A stretch of 64,000 nt of DNA from Welwitschia mirabilis (Eukaryota > Gnetophyta > Gnetopsida > Welwitschiales). How positions within the stretch are numbered: position 1 is the first letter of the stretch; each line of letters begins with the position of its first letter. The stretch lies in NCBI GenBank assembly GCA_051453625.1, contig JBOZIK010000001.1, forward strand, positions 181,468,225 through 181,532,224, given 5' to 3'. The notes under the pieces were generated by a model. The model had not been told where the DNA came from and searched no databases. It saw only the letters and a list, made by a program, of their open reading frames with translations. Made by a program: the position numbers and the translations under genes. Positions 1 through 10,945 of this stretch are shown one piece after another.

Positions 1-463
1 AGTCCTCTTCATCACCTAGGTATTTCTTAACTACATCAAAAAATCTAATTGTAAATGTTTTATTTCCTAGGTGACATTTCATCATTTCAGTTCTTGTGTC
101 AATAATGTAGTAAGCCATGGAATAGAGATCTCATCATAGAAGTAATGGATATCCTCTTTTGTGTTTAACTTCTATGATAATTACATCTATTGGATAATAG
201 ACCTCTTTAATTTGGATCACTAAATCTTTAATAACTCCTAACAGTTTCCTAACCAAAGTGCTTGCTAACTCTAAGAGAATCTGAGTAGGCTCTATTCTAC
301 TCTTTAAGCCAAGTATTTTGCAAATGTGGAGTGGCATAATCTTAACACTCATTTCAATGTCAATTAAAGCTCTGCTAATCTTTTTATTTCTCTCTAATGT
401 AACATTCATTGTTAATACCCCTAGATCTTTAAATTTGGAAGACTTTTGTAATACTAAATTCAT
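1..463 (-). pseudogene. Ty3/gypsy retropepsin (protease) remnant, Athila/Tat-like
   Basis: Retrotransposon aspartic protease, which would cut the Gag-Pol polyprotein. The minus-strand frame ending near 134 reads as a typical plant gypsy protease: FKDLGVLTMNVTL, then RALIDIEMSVKIMPL where intact relatives have a D-L-G-A-S active site followed by N-L-M-P, then CKILGL, LLGVIKDLVIQI and YPIDVIIIE. The Asp of the active site is kept but the catalytic Gly is replaced (DIE), so it cannot be active. The frame stops where relatives continue with the GRPFLAT motif. Positions 1-133 still translate to the following stretch (KCHLGNKTFTIRFFDVVKKY) in another frame. The piece continues beyond the window edge and lies downstream of the gag remnant on the same strand. 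Family call by eye. Confidence 0.75.
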
Positions 464-639
464 AAGGGATTGAGCTAAAAAGGCTCTACTAGAAATAACT
501 AATTTTTATTTTCTCCTTATTAAATTTTGTCATAGTTTTAAGTATCCTGGATTTTATTGCAGAAGTTTCTAAAAGAGTAATTTTATGCTCACATTTTTCA
601 CCAAGGCTTTAAAATGTTCATTAAAAGTTGAATTATTGT

Positions 640-2093
640 TAGGCCTATCAAGCAAAGTGATAGCTACTTGCTTTTGTGAAGAATTTTTATTTTTATTTTT
701 AAAAAGAGAAGGGAAGTTATAATCTTCTAATATTTCAATGTTTTCTTCTTCCCTGTTATCTTAAGTATCATTTTGTGAGGTTGATGCTTAATAAGGAGTA
801 GGGTTTACTTCATGTTCACTTATTATCATAATCTTACAGTCTCTTCTTATTTCGTTGGAGCTTAGTAAAGGTTGTATGCCAATGTTTTTTATGGTCTTTA
901 ATTTGCGAATATTATTTGTTGAAGGACATTTATTAAGTTGTCAAGTTCGGAATTTATTAATTTTTTTGATTTTTTGAATTCATCTAAAAATTTTGTGAGT
1001 GAACCAGTGGGATGTTAAAGTTTGATGACCTTAATTGGAAGTTTGAATTTTGGAATTGATTTTTGAAAGGTTGAAATTTATTTTGAAAATGTATCTTCAA
1101 TCTAGGTTGTGCATGATTTTGATTTTTAAAGTCTAGAAATGTTTAATTAAAAGGGAAAACTTCTTCATATATTTTCTTTTTGTATGTTGATCAAAGAGGA
1201 TAATCCTTGATAATATGATAATTATCCTCATATAAGCCATAAGTTGGCATAATATTTCTCTTAGTTGCTAATTTAGCATCTAAAATTGTGTTAGTATACT
1301 CTTTCGGGGTCATTGTAAAATCTTTACTTAGATTTATAGGATTGTATTATATCTCTTTTTCTTTTTTAATCTCTTTCAAATCTTTGATAAGTGGTCCTAT
1401 AATGTGGTTTTCCTTTGATGTTGGTAAAATTTGACTTACCTCCATAAGTTTCTCTAATATTTTTGAAGCATTTTCTAATGTAACATTCATAAGGTTTTCA
1501 CCATAAGAGAAGTCAACAAGTTGTTTTATGTGGCATTTTAGCCCATTACAAAAGTAGTTAACTAGTTTTTCTTATGAAAAAGTATCTACTAAATTAGCTT
1601 GAGTTGGTATAAAGAACCATGCATATGTGAACACATAGTTCTCACTTGGTTGTTATTGAAAATTTGTTACTTCCTTTTTCCTTTTTCTAATGGTTTCTTC
1701 ATTCATGAATTTTTTAATAAAGATTTTTTAGACTTGATCCCAAGATTTTATATGGGGAATAGTTTTTAGCCAATTTTTAGCTCTTTCTTTTAATGTCAGG
1801 GGAAAGATTGCCATGTATGTTCTATTACTAATCCTCTTCTTTCCATTTCTAGATGTAAAGATTAATTGTTCTATAGCCATAATGTATTGGAGAGGATCCT
1901 AACCATATTCTCCACTAAAGGTTGAATAGGCATTTAGGTTCTTTACCTCAACATCATCTTCTAGGAATAGATCAAAAGAAGTTTGAATTTTTCATTTCTT
2001 ATTTGCTAATAATTCCCTCAGGGTAAGATTTGCATTAGGGCTAAGGGTAGAAAACTTTACAACTTATTTTTATTTTTGGATAGATCTTGACAT
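640..2093 (-). pseudogene. Ty3/gypsy gag remnant, Athila/Tat-like
   Basis: Nucleocapsid/capsid polyprotein of an LTR retrotransposon. A likely start codon is at 2093-2091 (MSRSIQK). Reading on the minus strand with several stops and shifts gives NLNAYSTFSGEYG, IMAIEQLIFTSRNGKKR, the gag core MAIFPLTLKERAKNWL-KTIPHIKSWDQV-IFIKKFM, then VNYFCNGLKCHIKQLVD and LMNVTLENASKILEKLMEV. These match the retrotransposon gag domain (LKGKAKDWL ... WDEL ... KFF; FYNGL; EDAYALIEEM) in the usual order. Toward 650 the translation becomes Asn/Gln/Phe-rich, as in the linker of this clade. The protease piece follows on the same strand. Many in-frame TAG/TAA codons show long decay. Confidence 0.75.
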
Positions 2094-3704
2094 TTTAAAC
2101 ATATTTTCTCCTTCAAGATGTCTTTATTGGGATCTAATTCAGAAAAAATAAATTTAAAAGAAGGATTGAATGTATCTAGAGATTATTTTTCTGATTTATT
2201 TTTGAGACCTACTAGTCCTTCTCTAATGTTCTTCTCTATCAATAATCTTTCTCTTTAATATTTCTTTTCTAGATTGGTCATACCACAACATCCTACAAAT
2301 AGAAAACAATAGAAAATAAGATAACAAATAACAAACTATCATTCTCCTTATCATCTAGACAATAAAGAAGACAACAGAGACTAATTTTATTATAGAAAAC
2401 CAAAATATGAAAATAAAAACTAAAAACAAAAATTTAAATCACAAACTATCATCCTATCTACTATGGGGATGATAGAGGGGATGACTATTATTTCCCTATT
2501 GAAACCTAAACTAAAAAATTACAAACAAAAATCCTATGTTTCCTAATAAAAATACAACCTCATATTGATAAATAACCAAATGGAAATCTGATGTACTCAC
2601 CCAAACGATGACAATCCTTGTGCTTTGTAGCAGCCTTCCATGGTAATGTGCCAAGATGTTGCAATGCGTATTTAAACAAACTTTTATACTTAAAAAGATC
2701 CCATCATTCACAAATAAAATAGATATCTTACATAACACAACTCACTAATATCTTTGGGAGTTAACTTAAATAGTGTATCTTATTAAAAACTATGAGATCC
2801 GATTTGAGGATCGATTTTTAGCAAAATAACATAGTTAAAATTAAAGAAGAATGAAAAATTAAAGATGCAATGCATATGCAAATGTAACTAAATCTAAATG
2901 CAATGCAAAATAAAACTAAACTAGTTTATTTTAGCCTTAATAAAGGTTACACTTAAGATTTATATCACGAATGAAATTGTCATCAAATCAAAGGCAACAT
3001 AAACCATAAGGAACATCTAACAAAATAATATTAATAAATGTTAAATAAAGTTTTATATTAAGAAGGAATCAAACATCTAGGTTATAAAATAGTTGGGCCT
3101 CAATGGAGGACACATAGCCCTCCACCAAGGAAATGTCTTTCTGTAATTCTTGATATGAATCTTCTGCCTTTCAATATCCTATCACAAGAATTTCAAGTGC
3201 ATCGAAGATGGAGAGGAGAGTTGAAATGGGGGTTTATTTATAGGGTTACATAACAAAATTGTTACAAAAAACGCACCCCAAAATACACTCCATTATAGAA
3301 AAGAAATGGATAAAATGGTCAAAGATTAGCTATTAGAGTTGGTTATGATGTCATCCTAGCTTTTCTCTAAATGATATAGGGGATGATAGCTTATTATAGA
3401 AGATGACTCAGCATGTTGATTCAGTAGTCCACATTAGCATCAAATGTTATCATTGTCCTACCTATTGTGGAAATGACAAAGGAGACGATGGTCTTCTTTA
3501 TTCATTGTAATGAGGATAAACTAGCCTTTTCTATTAGTAATCTTCCTCCAAAGCCATGTTTATCAAAATATGCATAAAATGCTTTAAATCTTACCAAGAA
3601 TTTCGCATTCTTGAGATCTTTTATAGATTCTCCAAAATCCTCAGAATTGCATCTAAACTAGTGTAAATGTTTTGTAAAATAGCTCATAAAACCTCATCAA
3701 ATAA
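2094..3704 (-). other. Probable leader and 5' LTR of the minus-strand gypsy element
   Basis: No coding sequence seen. The stretch lies directly upstream, on the minus strand, of the gag remnant, where a leader and 5' LTR belong. It carries a clear TATA box on the minus strand. I could not fix the LTR borders, a primer-binding site or a second LTR copy in the window. The border near 3700 is where a plus-strand chromovirus fragment begins. Confidence 0.4.
3235..3242 (-). promoter_or_regulatory. TATA box of an LTR-like promoter
   Basis: TATAAATA on the minus strand inside CCTATAAATAAACCCC, followed by a pyrimidine-rich stretch. It lies about 1.1 kb upstream of the gag start on the same strand, as expected for an LTR promoter. 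Sequence match only. Confidence 0.4.
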
Positions 3705-4116
3705 CCACAAATTGGTAGCACATCACAACCATATCATAAAGATATGAACCAAGACTGCACCTTGAACTAGCAACATATTATGTTCAAACCCAATCTGACT
3801 TTGACTATCCAATCTAAAAAAGTCTTTAATTATAGAAATAAATAATTAAGGAATAAAATGTATATGAAGTACTTATCCAATGAACCAATTGTAATCAACA
3901 AAATTGGAAAAATAAGGAGTATATATAGGAGACTTTTCCCAAACATTTTAATAAAGCATGATATGCCTTTTTTACATTAACAATGTATCTCTTGATAAAT
4001 AATATCTCTCATTCCATTAGGATGTGTAGATAATACAAAAAATAATTTGAAAGAGCATGGCTTCACATATGATGCAAGAAGAGGAGAAACTACACTCAAG
4101 AATGAGCACGATGCTT
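3705..4116 (+). pseudogene. 3' end of a chromovirus pol (chromodomain region) and 3' UTR
   Basis: Aligned by eye, this stretch matches the reverse complement of 27357-27760, the 3' end of the full-length minus-strand chromovirus. Matching landmarks in order are ACATATTATG followed by CAAACCCAA, the AAAAAAGTCTT block, AAGGAATAAAATGTA, and ATCCAATGAACCAATTG. A chromodomain-like codon series reads E-Y-I-stop-E-T near 3915-3935. The stop is TAG where chromodomains have Trp, and the other copy shows the same TAG. The fragment starts abruptly near 3705; the rest of pol is absent. It is followed by a polypurine tract and LTR. Confidence 0.65.
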
Positions 4117-4127
4117 AAGGGGAAGGC
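4117..4127 (+). other. Polypurine tract
   Basis: AAGGGGAAGGC lies two bases before the LTR start. It matches the polypurine tract AAGGGGAAGGGAA of the 27-kb copy and sets the orientation as plus. Confidence 0.7.
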
Positions 4128-4129
4128 AA

Positions 4130-4543
4130 TGTAATGTTTCAAATTTACGATTTGTAAAATAAATGTGTTAAAGTACTAACTAAGCATAACTAACAAAGAT
4201 ATAATGGGTGTGAATTAAATATGTAAAGATATATATTCTGATATTACTACTTAAGCCTATGAAGTTAGATGAGGATGGATAGATTGGGTGAATATAACTG
4301 ACAACAACCTTGATTAATATCCAAGGGTCCTAAGAGGGGGGCTTAGGTCATAGTCTACGTCTTTACCTTTGACCACTAGTCCAAGACTATTGGCTAATGA
4401 TACGGAATGTAATCCACTGGTTCCACTAATAAAGTCTACATTCTTTTCAAAATATTCCTTATTATTCCTATTGATCCTCGCATATTGCTTTATATATTCC
4501 TTTTATGCAAAGTAATATAAAAATAGTAAAATGAAACATTACA
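4130..4543 (+). repeat. 3' LTR of a chromovirus (same family as 26967-36849)
   Basis: Starts TGTAATGTTTC and ends GAAACATTACA, about 414 bp. It is homologous, in reverse orientation, to the LTRs at 26967-27343 and 36434-36849. Shared blocks include the CCTATGAAGTTAGATGAGG region, GGTCATAGTCTA, TTTGACCACTAGTCCA and GGAATGTAATCCA. Only this one LTR of the copy is present here, so no target duplication could be tested. Confidence 0.75.
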
Positions 4544-6857
4544 CTTAACATAGAGCTTTGTGATATTTAGGTCTCAAACGCTTTAAACTAATTCAAATTG
4601 AGCCTCACTATTACTCTTTAATCACAAACACAAAAACAAATAATAGGAAAATTTGAGATAGAAGGACTACTAAAATTTGTTACAAACTAAATCGATGCTG
4701 GTAGAAGAGCTAAACACAATAACAATGGGAATGCCATTTATTCTCTGCATAACTGAGGAGCAAATTTGCTACTGATATTTAATTATTAAGTTAGTTTATC
4801 TAACAATGTTTATGAATGGTATAGTAGACTAGTCCAAGTGTTGCTAAAATAAATTTTAACAAAACCCTGTTACTTCTTAGATCTTACTACTGATGTGATC
4901 CTAAAACATACATAAATTTACGTATTCTTGTAAATGATTAAAATGTTCTTCTTCATAAGTAGGAAAAATGAAAAGGATTTTCTATAATTCCTTAATAGGA
5001 ATAACATTTTCTAAATAATGTTTCCTGGTGATTAATGCTAGCATATGTTTTTTGGTGATTAATGCTAGCATAATGCTTTAAATGGAAACAAGGGAACATT
5101 ATTAGTGTGCTTGTATAGTAGGATGTCCTTGCTGCTTATCATTGTAAGCTCTCAATTTTACCTTTGAATGATGCTTCTAATTCTTTGTTGTACTCTCACT
5201 TAAAAAAATAAACATTGAAGGGGCTTAAAAAGGATGTAACAGTGCCTCAAAATTTCCTCTGTTAAAACAAAGCCACATTTCAAACACTCGATTTTTAGTG
5301 TTTGGATATGCACATTGACAAGTCAATCCATCATTCTATATGTTTGGGTTTGAAGTGTCTTCTCCATATGATTGAGTTCATTGACATTGTCTACTATGTT
5401 TTCTTTATTATTGCTGATAAATTTCTAGACCTCCTAACATGTCGATCTTGCAAGCTAGTCTTTACTAGGTAATGCATTACTTCTAGATTTCTTTGCATTT
5501 TTGATTAGAATGACTAACATTAAAGAGCATGTTTCAACTACAATTTTATTAATCTTTACTTTTTATTTTTTATGTTTTTTTAAAGATTTCTTTACAAGAT
5601 TTGAGTTTCTTATTTTTGAATCATTGTTTGCTTCTTAATATGTATTTCTAGATTTAAAACCACACTTCTAAAGAGCATTCATCCTTCTATTTTACCATGT
5701 TATTTGATTTTACAATATAAACTAATTTAGTGTTCTTAGTTGTATGATCTTTTCACCATCTTTGTTAATAGTGTCTTCATAATTTTTGTAGTTATATGCT
5801 TCCATTCTATAGGAACTATTGCAATGCATGAAATTCTATTTTGGAATTCCTTTCACTAAGATTTTGATAATCTGCTCATGCCCTCCAAAATTAAACTTGT
5901 TTTTAGAACACCATCAAACTAAAATGAGGTCTCTTTACTAAAGTATATGTCTTATGTTAAATAATAAGAATCATGTTAAGAACATTTTGAACCTATGTAG
6001 GCATTGGTTTATGTGATAAGAGTCATGTTTGATGAAATAGCAAAACATAGGTAAGTTTGGTCTTCATATTAAGTTTATCTAATACAAAATATGATAGCTC
6101 TAGTAATAGCTTTCTTAATAATAATTCAGAGCAAAACTTTGAGAACATTCATTTTTCTTAGTTTAGATTGATAAGCTGTTGTTCTAGGTAGTGATCTTGT
6201 ATTGAAGTCTCATTTTGTCTAGATCTAGAACTACTCACACATTAGTTACTCTTCCTAAGAAAACAAATGAGGATCAAGTGCAACAGCATTAGGATAGATG
6301 AAAATCAAACAAAACTTACAAAAACCAAATGCAAAGCATAGAAAATGTTTTCAGAAGATAGCTTGCAAATTTAGAAACCACAAATGAAAACTGTAATGTA
6401 AAGAAATGGTGATTCCTTTTACACAAGCGTTTCCAACTGTATCAAGAAGTTATCAAGTGTATCTGATTGCCCATTTTTAAATGCAATTAATTTTGAGAGA
6501 TTCTTAAGTATAGTTTATTGCTATGTTTGGGGATATATTTGGCATCTCTACTTGTTATCATATTAAATATTGCTACCAATATCATAGTGGGTAGTGCCAT
6601 CAATATCAGTGACTTTAATAGATATTGCTGTAAGATCTTTCATTATTTGTTCTCACCATTATTTTCCATTGGTTGTTTATTATCATCCATTGGATGTTGA
6701 ATGGAGCTAAGAATTAGACGACTCAACAGACCTGCAAAGTGTTAAGAAATTCATAGACCTTTGACGTGTTAAGGGATATTATGAACCAACAAAAGATTGA
6801 AAAAGTAATGGCGAGAGCTCTTGTTAATATGCAGACCATAAGGAGAGGTCGTTGCTA
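4544..6857. other. Degraded repeat DNA; possible copia gag on minus strand (5.4-6.0 kb)
   Basis: No intact frame. On the minus strand between about 5960 and 5380 a broken translation (HEQIIKILVKGIPK, then a Lys-rich SKIRNSNLVKKSLKKHKK) loosely resembles the copia gag pattern ending in a Lys-rich linker. The match is weak. The remainder, including 6000-6850, shows nothing I recognise; the short frame at 6518-6700 looks like chance. Confidence 0.25.
5024..5080. repeat. Short direct duplication
   Basis: TGGTGATTAATGCTAGCATA occurs twice, 28 bp apart, near 5027 and 5055. It is a local tandem duplication with no other known role. Confidence 0.7.
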
Positions 6858-7082
6858 TTAGTAGAGAGCATTAAGAAAGCAAATGACAACTTGATATGTA
6901 GATAAGAAGGGGAGGCTGACTGGAATGCGCGATCTCACAGAGAAGGAGACGAGGTTTCTATGAGAACTGCAAAATGCAGTGAGAAGAAGGCTGAAGATTG
7001 ACGCTTGAGTGTGGTTTTGCCAAGAACTCACGCTGCTTGTAGACTGTAGTCCACTGCGCGAGTCCTGTTCTTTCTTCTCCAT
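6858..7082 (-). CDS. Possible first exon or short ORF in a gene-like island
   Basis: A 74-codon frame with an ATG at 7082 (MEKKEQDSRSGLQSTSS...) in a patch clearly richer in GC and CG than its surroundings. After 17 codons the sequence AGCAGC|GTGAGTTC makes a good splice donor near 7031, so only the first part may be an exon. The N-terminal stretch is charged and Ser-rich; beyond the putative donor the frame becomes hydrophobic (FSLLLTAFCS). No family is recognised. It lies head-to-head with the plus-strand frame starting at 7451. It could equally be untranslated or pseudogene sequence. Confidence 0.25.
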   Translation of the reverse strand: MEKKEQDSRSGLQSTSSVSSWQNHTQASIFSLLLTAFCSSHRNLVSFSVRSRIPVSLPFLSTYQVVICFLNALY

Positions 7083-7450
7083 TCATTATAGGAAAAAAAA
7101 TTGAAAACATATTGAAGCAATAATAGGTGTTTTAGTTTTGGTGAACTTATGATTAAGCTTAGATTTAAACTAGACAAGTTTGTATCTTGATTTAATAAAC
7201 TTTTTTGTGGCATTTGAAGGATGATAGAGTTGACTTTTGGTTATTTCAATCCACTGGAAATTAGGAATTTACGTAAGCTTTAACCCACAAAATGCTGATC
7301 ATTATACCCTACGTAAACCCAACGTTTTGAATTCTTGATGCACAAGACACTGCCCCTCATAGATCTAATCCCTGAAAAATTGACGCAGTAGGTTCATCAG
7401 ACATATAGTTAAAAAGCACATTTGCAACATATACCATTTTAACGTTGCAA
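7083..7450. promoter_or_regulatory. Possible divergent promoter region between two gene-like frames
   Basis: Non-coding gap between the minus-strand ATG at 7082 and the plus-strand ATG at 7451. It contains two TACGTAA motifs (near 7270 and 7310), the ACGT core bound by plant bZIP factors in known promoters. No convincing TATA box was placed. Function is inference only. Confidence 0.2.
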
Positions 7451-8157
7451 ATGCTTTTTCCATCTGCGCCATTCTTCATGTCACCTATGGTTTCAAGGAT
7501 TACTCTAGAGTGCATTTTATCTCACTTCTTCTCTCTTCAAACTCCTTCTAAAACCCCCTTCCATTACAAGGTTCTGTGTAAAGAAAACCCTCAATGTTCT
7601 AATCATTCCAGGAAAGTGTTAAAGAAGAACTGTCGCTGGAGTGTCCTCACTTCATTTCTGTGCCACTGTTTCCAGTCATCTATTGCAGGGAAGACTGATC
7701 AGTCGTGTTTCAATTCATTTGGGACCCAAGATTTGTAGGTCTTAAAGTGTGCCAAGAATGCTATTCCAAAAAGCGTTTTTCAGTTCCGAAGATATTGATG
7801 AAAATGGCATTCAAATTTTTCAATGCGTTCTTCTGCATGATGTTGCAGGAGGGTCTGGAAATCACTCTCAGAATGGAAAGGCCGAAGATAGTTTCAGCCT
7901 GAGTTCTGCGAAATCAACGAAAGAGTTGAAATATGAAGCAATACTTTTGATAGGTAGACTTGTAGGGACCGCAATGCTCGCAGCATTTTGGTAATCACAG
8001 TGGCTTTTAGGGTCTTCAAATCATCATGGATGATGAACCCGAAAACGATAAACTTGAGTTTTTAGGCAGCAGAGATGATTCGATAGATGCAATAGAAGGG
8101 GCGAAAAAAGTACATTCAAGACATGACTGCGGAAATCAACGAAAAGCGAATCTTTAA
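7451..8157 (+). pseudogene. Frameshifted gene-like region, unknown protein with one membrane segment
   Basis: Three adjoining plus-strand frames follow each other. Frame 1 (from ATG 7451 to 7738) starts MLFPSAPFFMSPMVSRI and is Ser/Lys/Cys-rich, like an organelle transit peptide. Frame 2 (7749-7994) reads EDIDENGIQIFQ, a Ser-rich linker, then a probable membrane helix EAILLIGRLVGTAMLAAFW. Frame 3 has an ATG at 8026, MDDEPENDKLEFLGSRDDS, acidic, ending at 8157. The helix continues in a shifted frame as VITVAFRVFKSSW. The pattern suggests one decayed coding region with at least two shifts, or exons with short introns. The DNA is richer in CG than its neighbours. I do not recognise the family; a plastid membrane protein is only a guess. 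Confidence 0.35.
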
Positions 8158-9082
8158 AGGAGGATCTATTAGAAAATGTGGATAAGTTTGAAAACCCTCA
8201 CATAGTACTATGAAGATTTCGATCCTGCTTAGCTTTGCGCCAAGCATCTTCCTTGATCATACTCCTCTTTGCTTCATCTTTTATTCAAAATTATGAAATT
8301 ATTTCTATTAAAATATGAATAAAATAAAGTACGATAGCAATACCTTTTAATTCTTAAGTTCTTATTAGCCTCACGGAAGCCAAGATGCACTGATTTATTC
8401 CACCTTTTATAGTCACATATGTCAAGTGTTATTTAAAATCTGATTCATTCTTCTGTGTGGTACTGTCAGTTTTTTTTTTTTGTTTTCCTCCCTTTTCAAT
8501 AGTTCGTATCCACATCATATTATAAAACCACAGAAACAAAGAAAGTAACATTGTGGTTTCTAATTTCCCTGAGAAAAAACATAGAGATAAGATGGCAACA
8601 TCATGGTGTAGGCCAGAGTATACCTCAGACATTCATTCATCAATGATTTAGATGATTCAATGGTAAGGTAACTGGCATTTTGTCATTGGTTTTCATTCCT
8701 GATCTCTTATTTATAACATGTTTGTCCTTCTACCATTATTTGGCATTTTGATAGCACTTATTTATTTTTTTAATACTAGACTTGTTGAGTAGGGATTGTA
8801 TATAAATCAATTATAATAATGCATTTAAGACATTCCTATTGGAATATTTCAGCTCTATAGAATTCCTCCCACTTATATTGTTTAGTTAGAAAGATTTACT
8901 TCTTGAATTACTTCTAGTTGTAATTGTCTCAATTGTCTTGCAACAATAATATTATCAAGAAAAGTATAAATCTGTACACATTGTAAATTAGAAAATGTTA
9001 GAAAGATTTATAACCTTCTCACGTGATTTTGCTAATATAAACACTATTTATATAACATTATAAACATAATTATATGTAACAT

Positions 9083-9132
<50 letters not shown>

Positions 9133-9479
9133 GAGAGAGAGAGAGAGAGACAGTTACTTGATATACTTATATATTATTTTTACTTATTATTGCATTCAAA
9201 AAATCAGTACCTTCATGAGTCATTCTTTTCCAATATATCATTTATATAAATGTATACCTAACACAATAATAGAAGCAAAAGAAGATTTGGCTTTAATTAT
9301 AAACACACAAATGGAAGTCATATACCCATGAGAGGGCCATTCTATTACAACCAAATGGGGTAGAAAAGACAATTGACAATAAAGAGAGTAACATAGAGAT
9401 GAAAGAGAATTTGTAAAGGCTTAATCATTCTAGATAAAAAATGATTAGTATTGTCCTTAACATCAATAGCACTAATTAA
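8158..9479. other. Non-coding degraded DNA with microsatellite
   Basis: No coding or element structure recognised apart from the compound microsatellite. The frame at 8429-8632 on the minus strand is low-complexity near its end and looks fortuitous. Confidence 0.5.
9086..9151. repeat. Compound (AC)n(GA)n microsatellite
   Basis: About 21 AC units (9086-9128), then TA, then about 10 GA units (9131-9150). It is clean and nearly uninterrupted, unlike most of the decayed DNA around it. Confidence 0.95.
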
Positions 9480-9783
9480 TAAGTTTTATGGATAATATTC
9501 CACCTTATTAAACAAATTATATGGCGTTGAAAGAAGATTTATTTGACAAAATCTTATTCAGTTATTTCTTATAGCAAGTCATTTTGAAGTTCTTGAGAGA
9601 TGGGTTTTACATTAAGCTCCAAGGATAAAAATTTGATATCCATAGTCTAAGGAAGATAAATTCAACATTATAAAGTTCAACAATTAGGAAAGATAGAAGC
9701 ATAAGCTACTTGGGAATACAAAATAGATGTATTTTAGCGAAGAACTAAGTTTTCTTATTCAAGTTTCGAGGATGAAACTTTTT
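9480..9783 (+). pseudogene. Chromovirus pol C-terminus with chromodomain
   Basis: Plus-strand translation near 9690-9783 gives E-A-stop-A-T-W-E-Y-K, then KFSYSSFEDETF, then a stop followed by the polypurine tract. The ATWE motif is the chromodomain signature, and FEDETF just before the polypurine tract is the usual C-terminus of this group of plant gypsy elements. An upstream piece (VLERWVLH) resembles the linker between integrase and chromodomain. Everything further upstream in pol is missing or unrecognisable. The copy before LTR C (22640-22806) is homologous. Confidence 0.65.
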
Positions 9784-9794
9784 AAGGGGTGGAG
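9784..9794 (+). other. Polypurine tract before LTR A
   Basis: AAGGGGTGGAG directly before the LTR start. The equivalent tract before LTR C is AAGAGGTAGAGAAA. It marks LTR A as the 3' LTR of the element to its left. Confidence 0.65.
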
Positions 9795-10281
9795 TAATTT
9801 CACATTCAAACTTTTCAAGGTCAAAGTTTCATCTTAAAAATTTAATTAAAATAATTTTATTATTATAGAGTCCTCAAGCTAATATAGATATTGTGATTTT
9901 TGAGATGACATTATACTATGGAAAATTTTGTGCTTTTAGGTCCTTCATTTTGTAAAATCCATAAGATTATTTTATTGTAATCCTCAACAAGAATGATCTT
10001 CAATGGTGCATTAATATTATTTTTCTTATGTGATTATTGCACCTTTTTTTGATATTTACATGAAAATATATTATTATGTAATGGCTTATTTTAATTCTTC
10101 ATTTTAATAATTGCATGTGGAAGAATCAAAAAAGCATTTATTATGATGAATTATTATGCACCTAGTGGTTAAGCAAAGTAATGATAAGGTGTTATGAAAC
10201 CCTCCTCACCTTCACCACCTCCATCTCATGATGGTATCTCTTCATATTCTTGAGTCTTATCCTACCCCCACATCCTCATTT

Positions 10282-10289
10282 TATAAATA
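10282..10289 (+). promoter_or_regulatory. TATA box of LTR A
   Basis: TATAAATA within TTTTATAAATAGGGC, followed by a pyrimidine-rich stretch. The matching place in LTR B reads TTACAAGTAGG and in LTR C ATTATAAAATAG, so A keeps the best copy. It implies a very long transcribed R-U5 of nearly 1.9 kb. Confidence 0.5.
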
Positions 10290-10740
10290 GGGCTTCCTTC
10301 TCCTCATATTTTTCATATCTTTGAGAAAGCCCTTATTATTGAATCTTAGCAATTTTAACTTGGAGCTTAGAGAAACTTGGTTCTTTGGAATTTTAAAAGA
10401 GCCTTGAAGCCTTTAGACATTACAACCAAGTACGGGTATGGCTTCATTTCGTTCTTGCATCCTTAATTGGTCCTTTCCTTGCATGCATCCTTTTAAGCTT
10501 TTCTATTTTTACTTATTTTCTTGTAAATATTGTAAAGATGTTAGATGTGTGTGTTATTAATATCCAAATAGATGCATTCCTACTTATAAATCCTAGCTTC
10601 TACTATTTTCTACTTGACAAAACCTTTATGAAACTAAATCCAAGCTCTTCTTATGGAGGATCTACATTTTGTTGATATACCTTGCTCATGCTTCTCTCGA
10701 TATCTTGGATTCTTATGATCTTATAGAAATGAATATTTTA

Positions 10741-10945
10741 TAGATTACTAAATGAGGTAGTGGAATGTGAGAACCTATAGATCATCAAAAGAGGCAATGG
10801 AATTGATTGATTAAACCACAGATCAATGAATGAGGTAGTAAACTTCACAGATCACCGAACGACATAGTGGAGGGAGTGAATATATGAAAAATATTATATG
10901 ATATCCGTAGATCACCGAATGAGGTAGTGAAGAGAATTGAAAAAT
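10741..10945 (+). repeat. Minisatellite in LTR A (GAATGAGGTAGTGGA units)
   Basis: About five imperfect units of roughly 35-40 bp, each with AGATCACYGAATGAGGTAGT or a close variant. The first two units keep the same spacer words (GGAAT..GAACC, then GGCAATGGAATTGAT) as the first two units in LTRs B and C. The array is therefore ancestral to all three LTRs. Confidence 0.8.
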
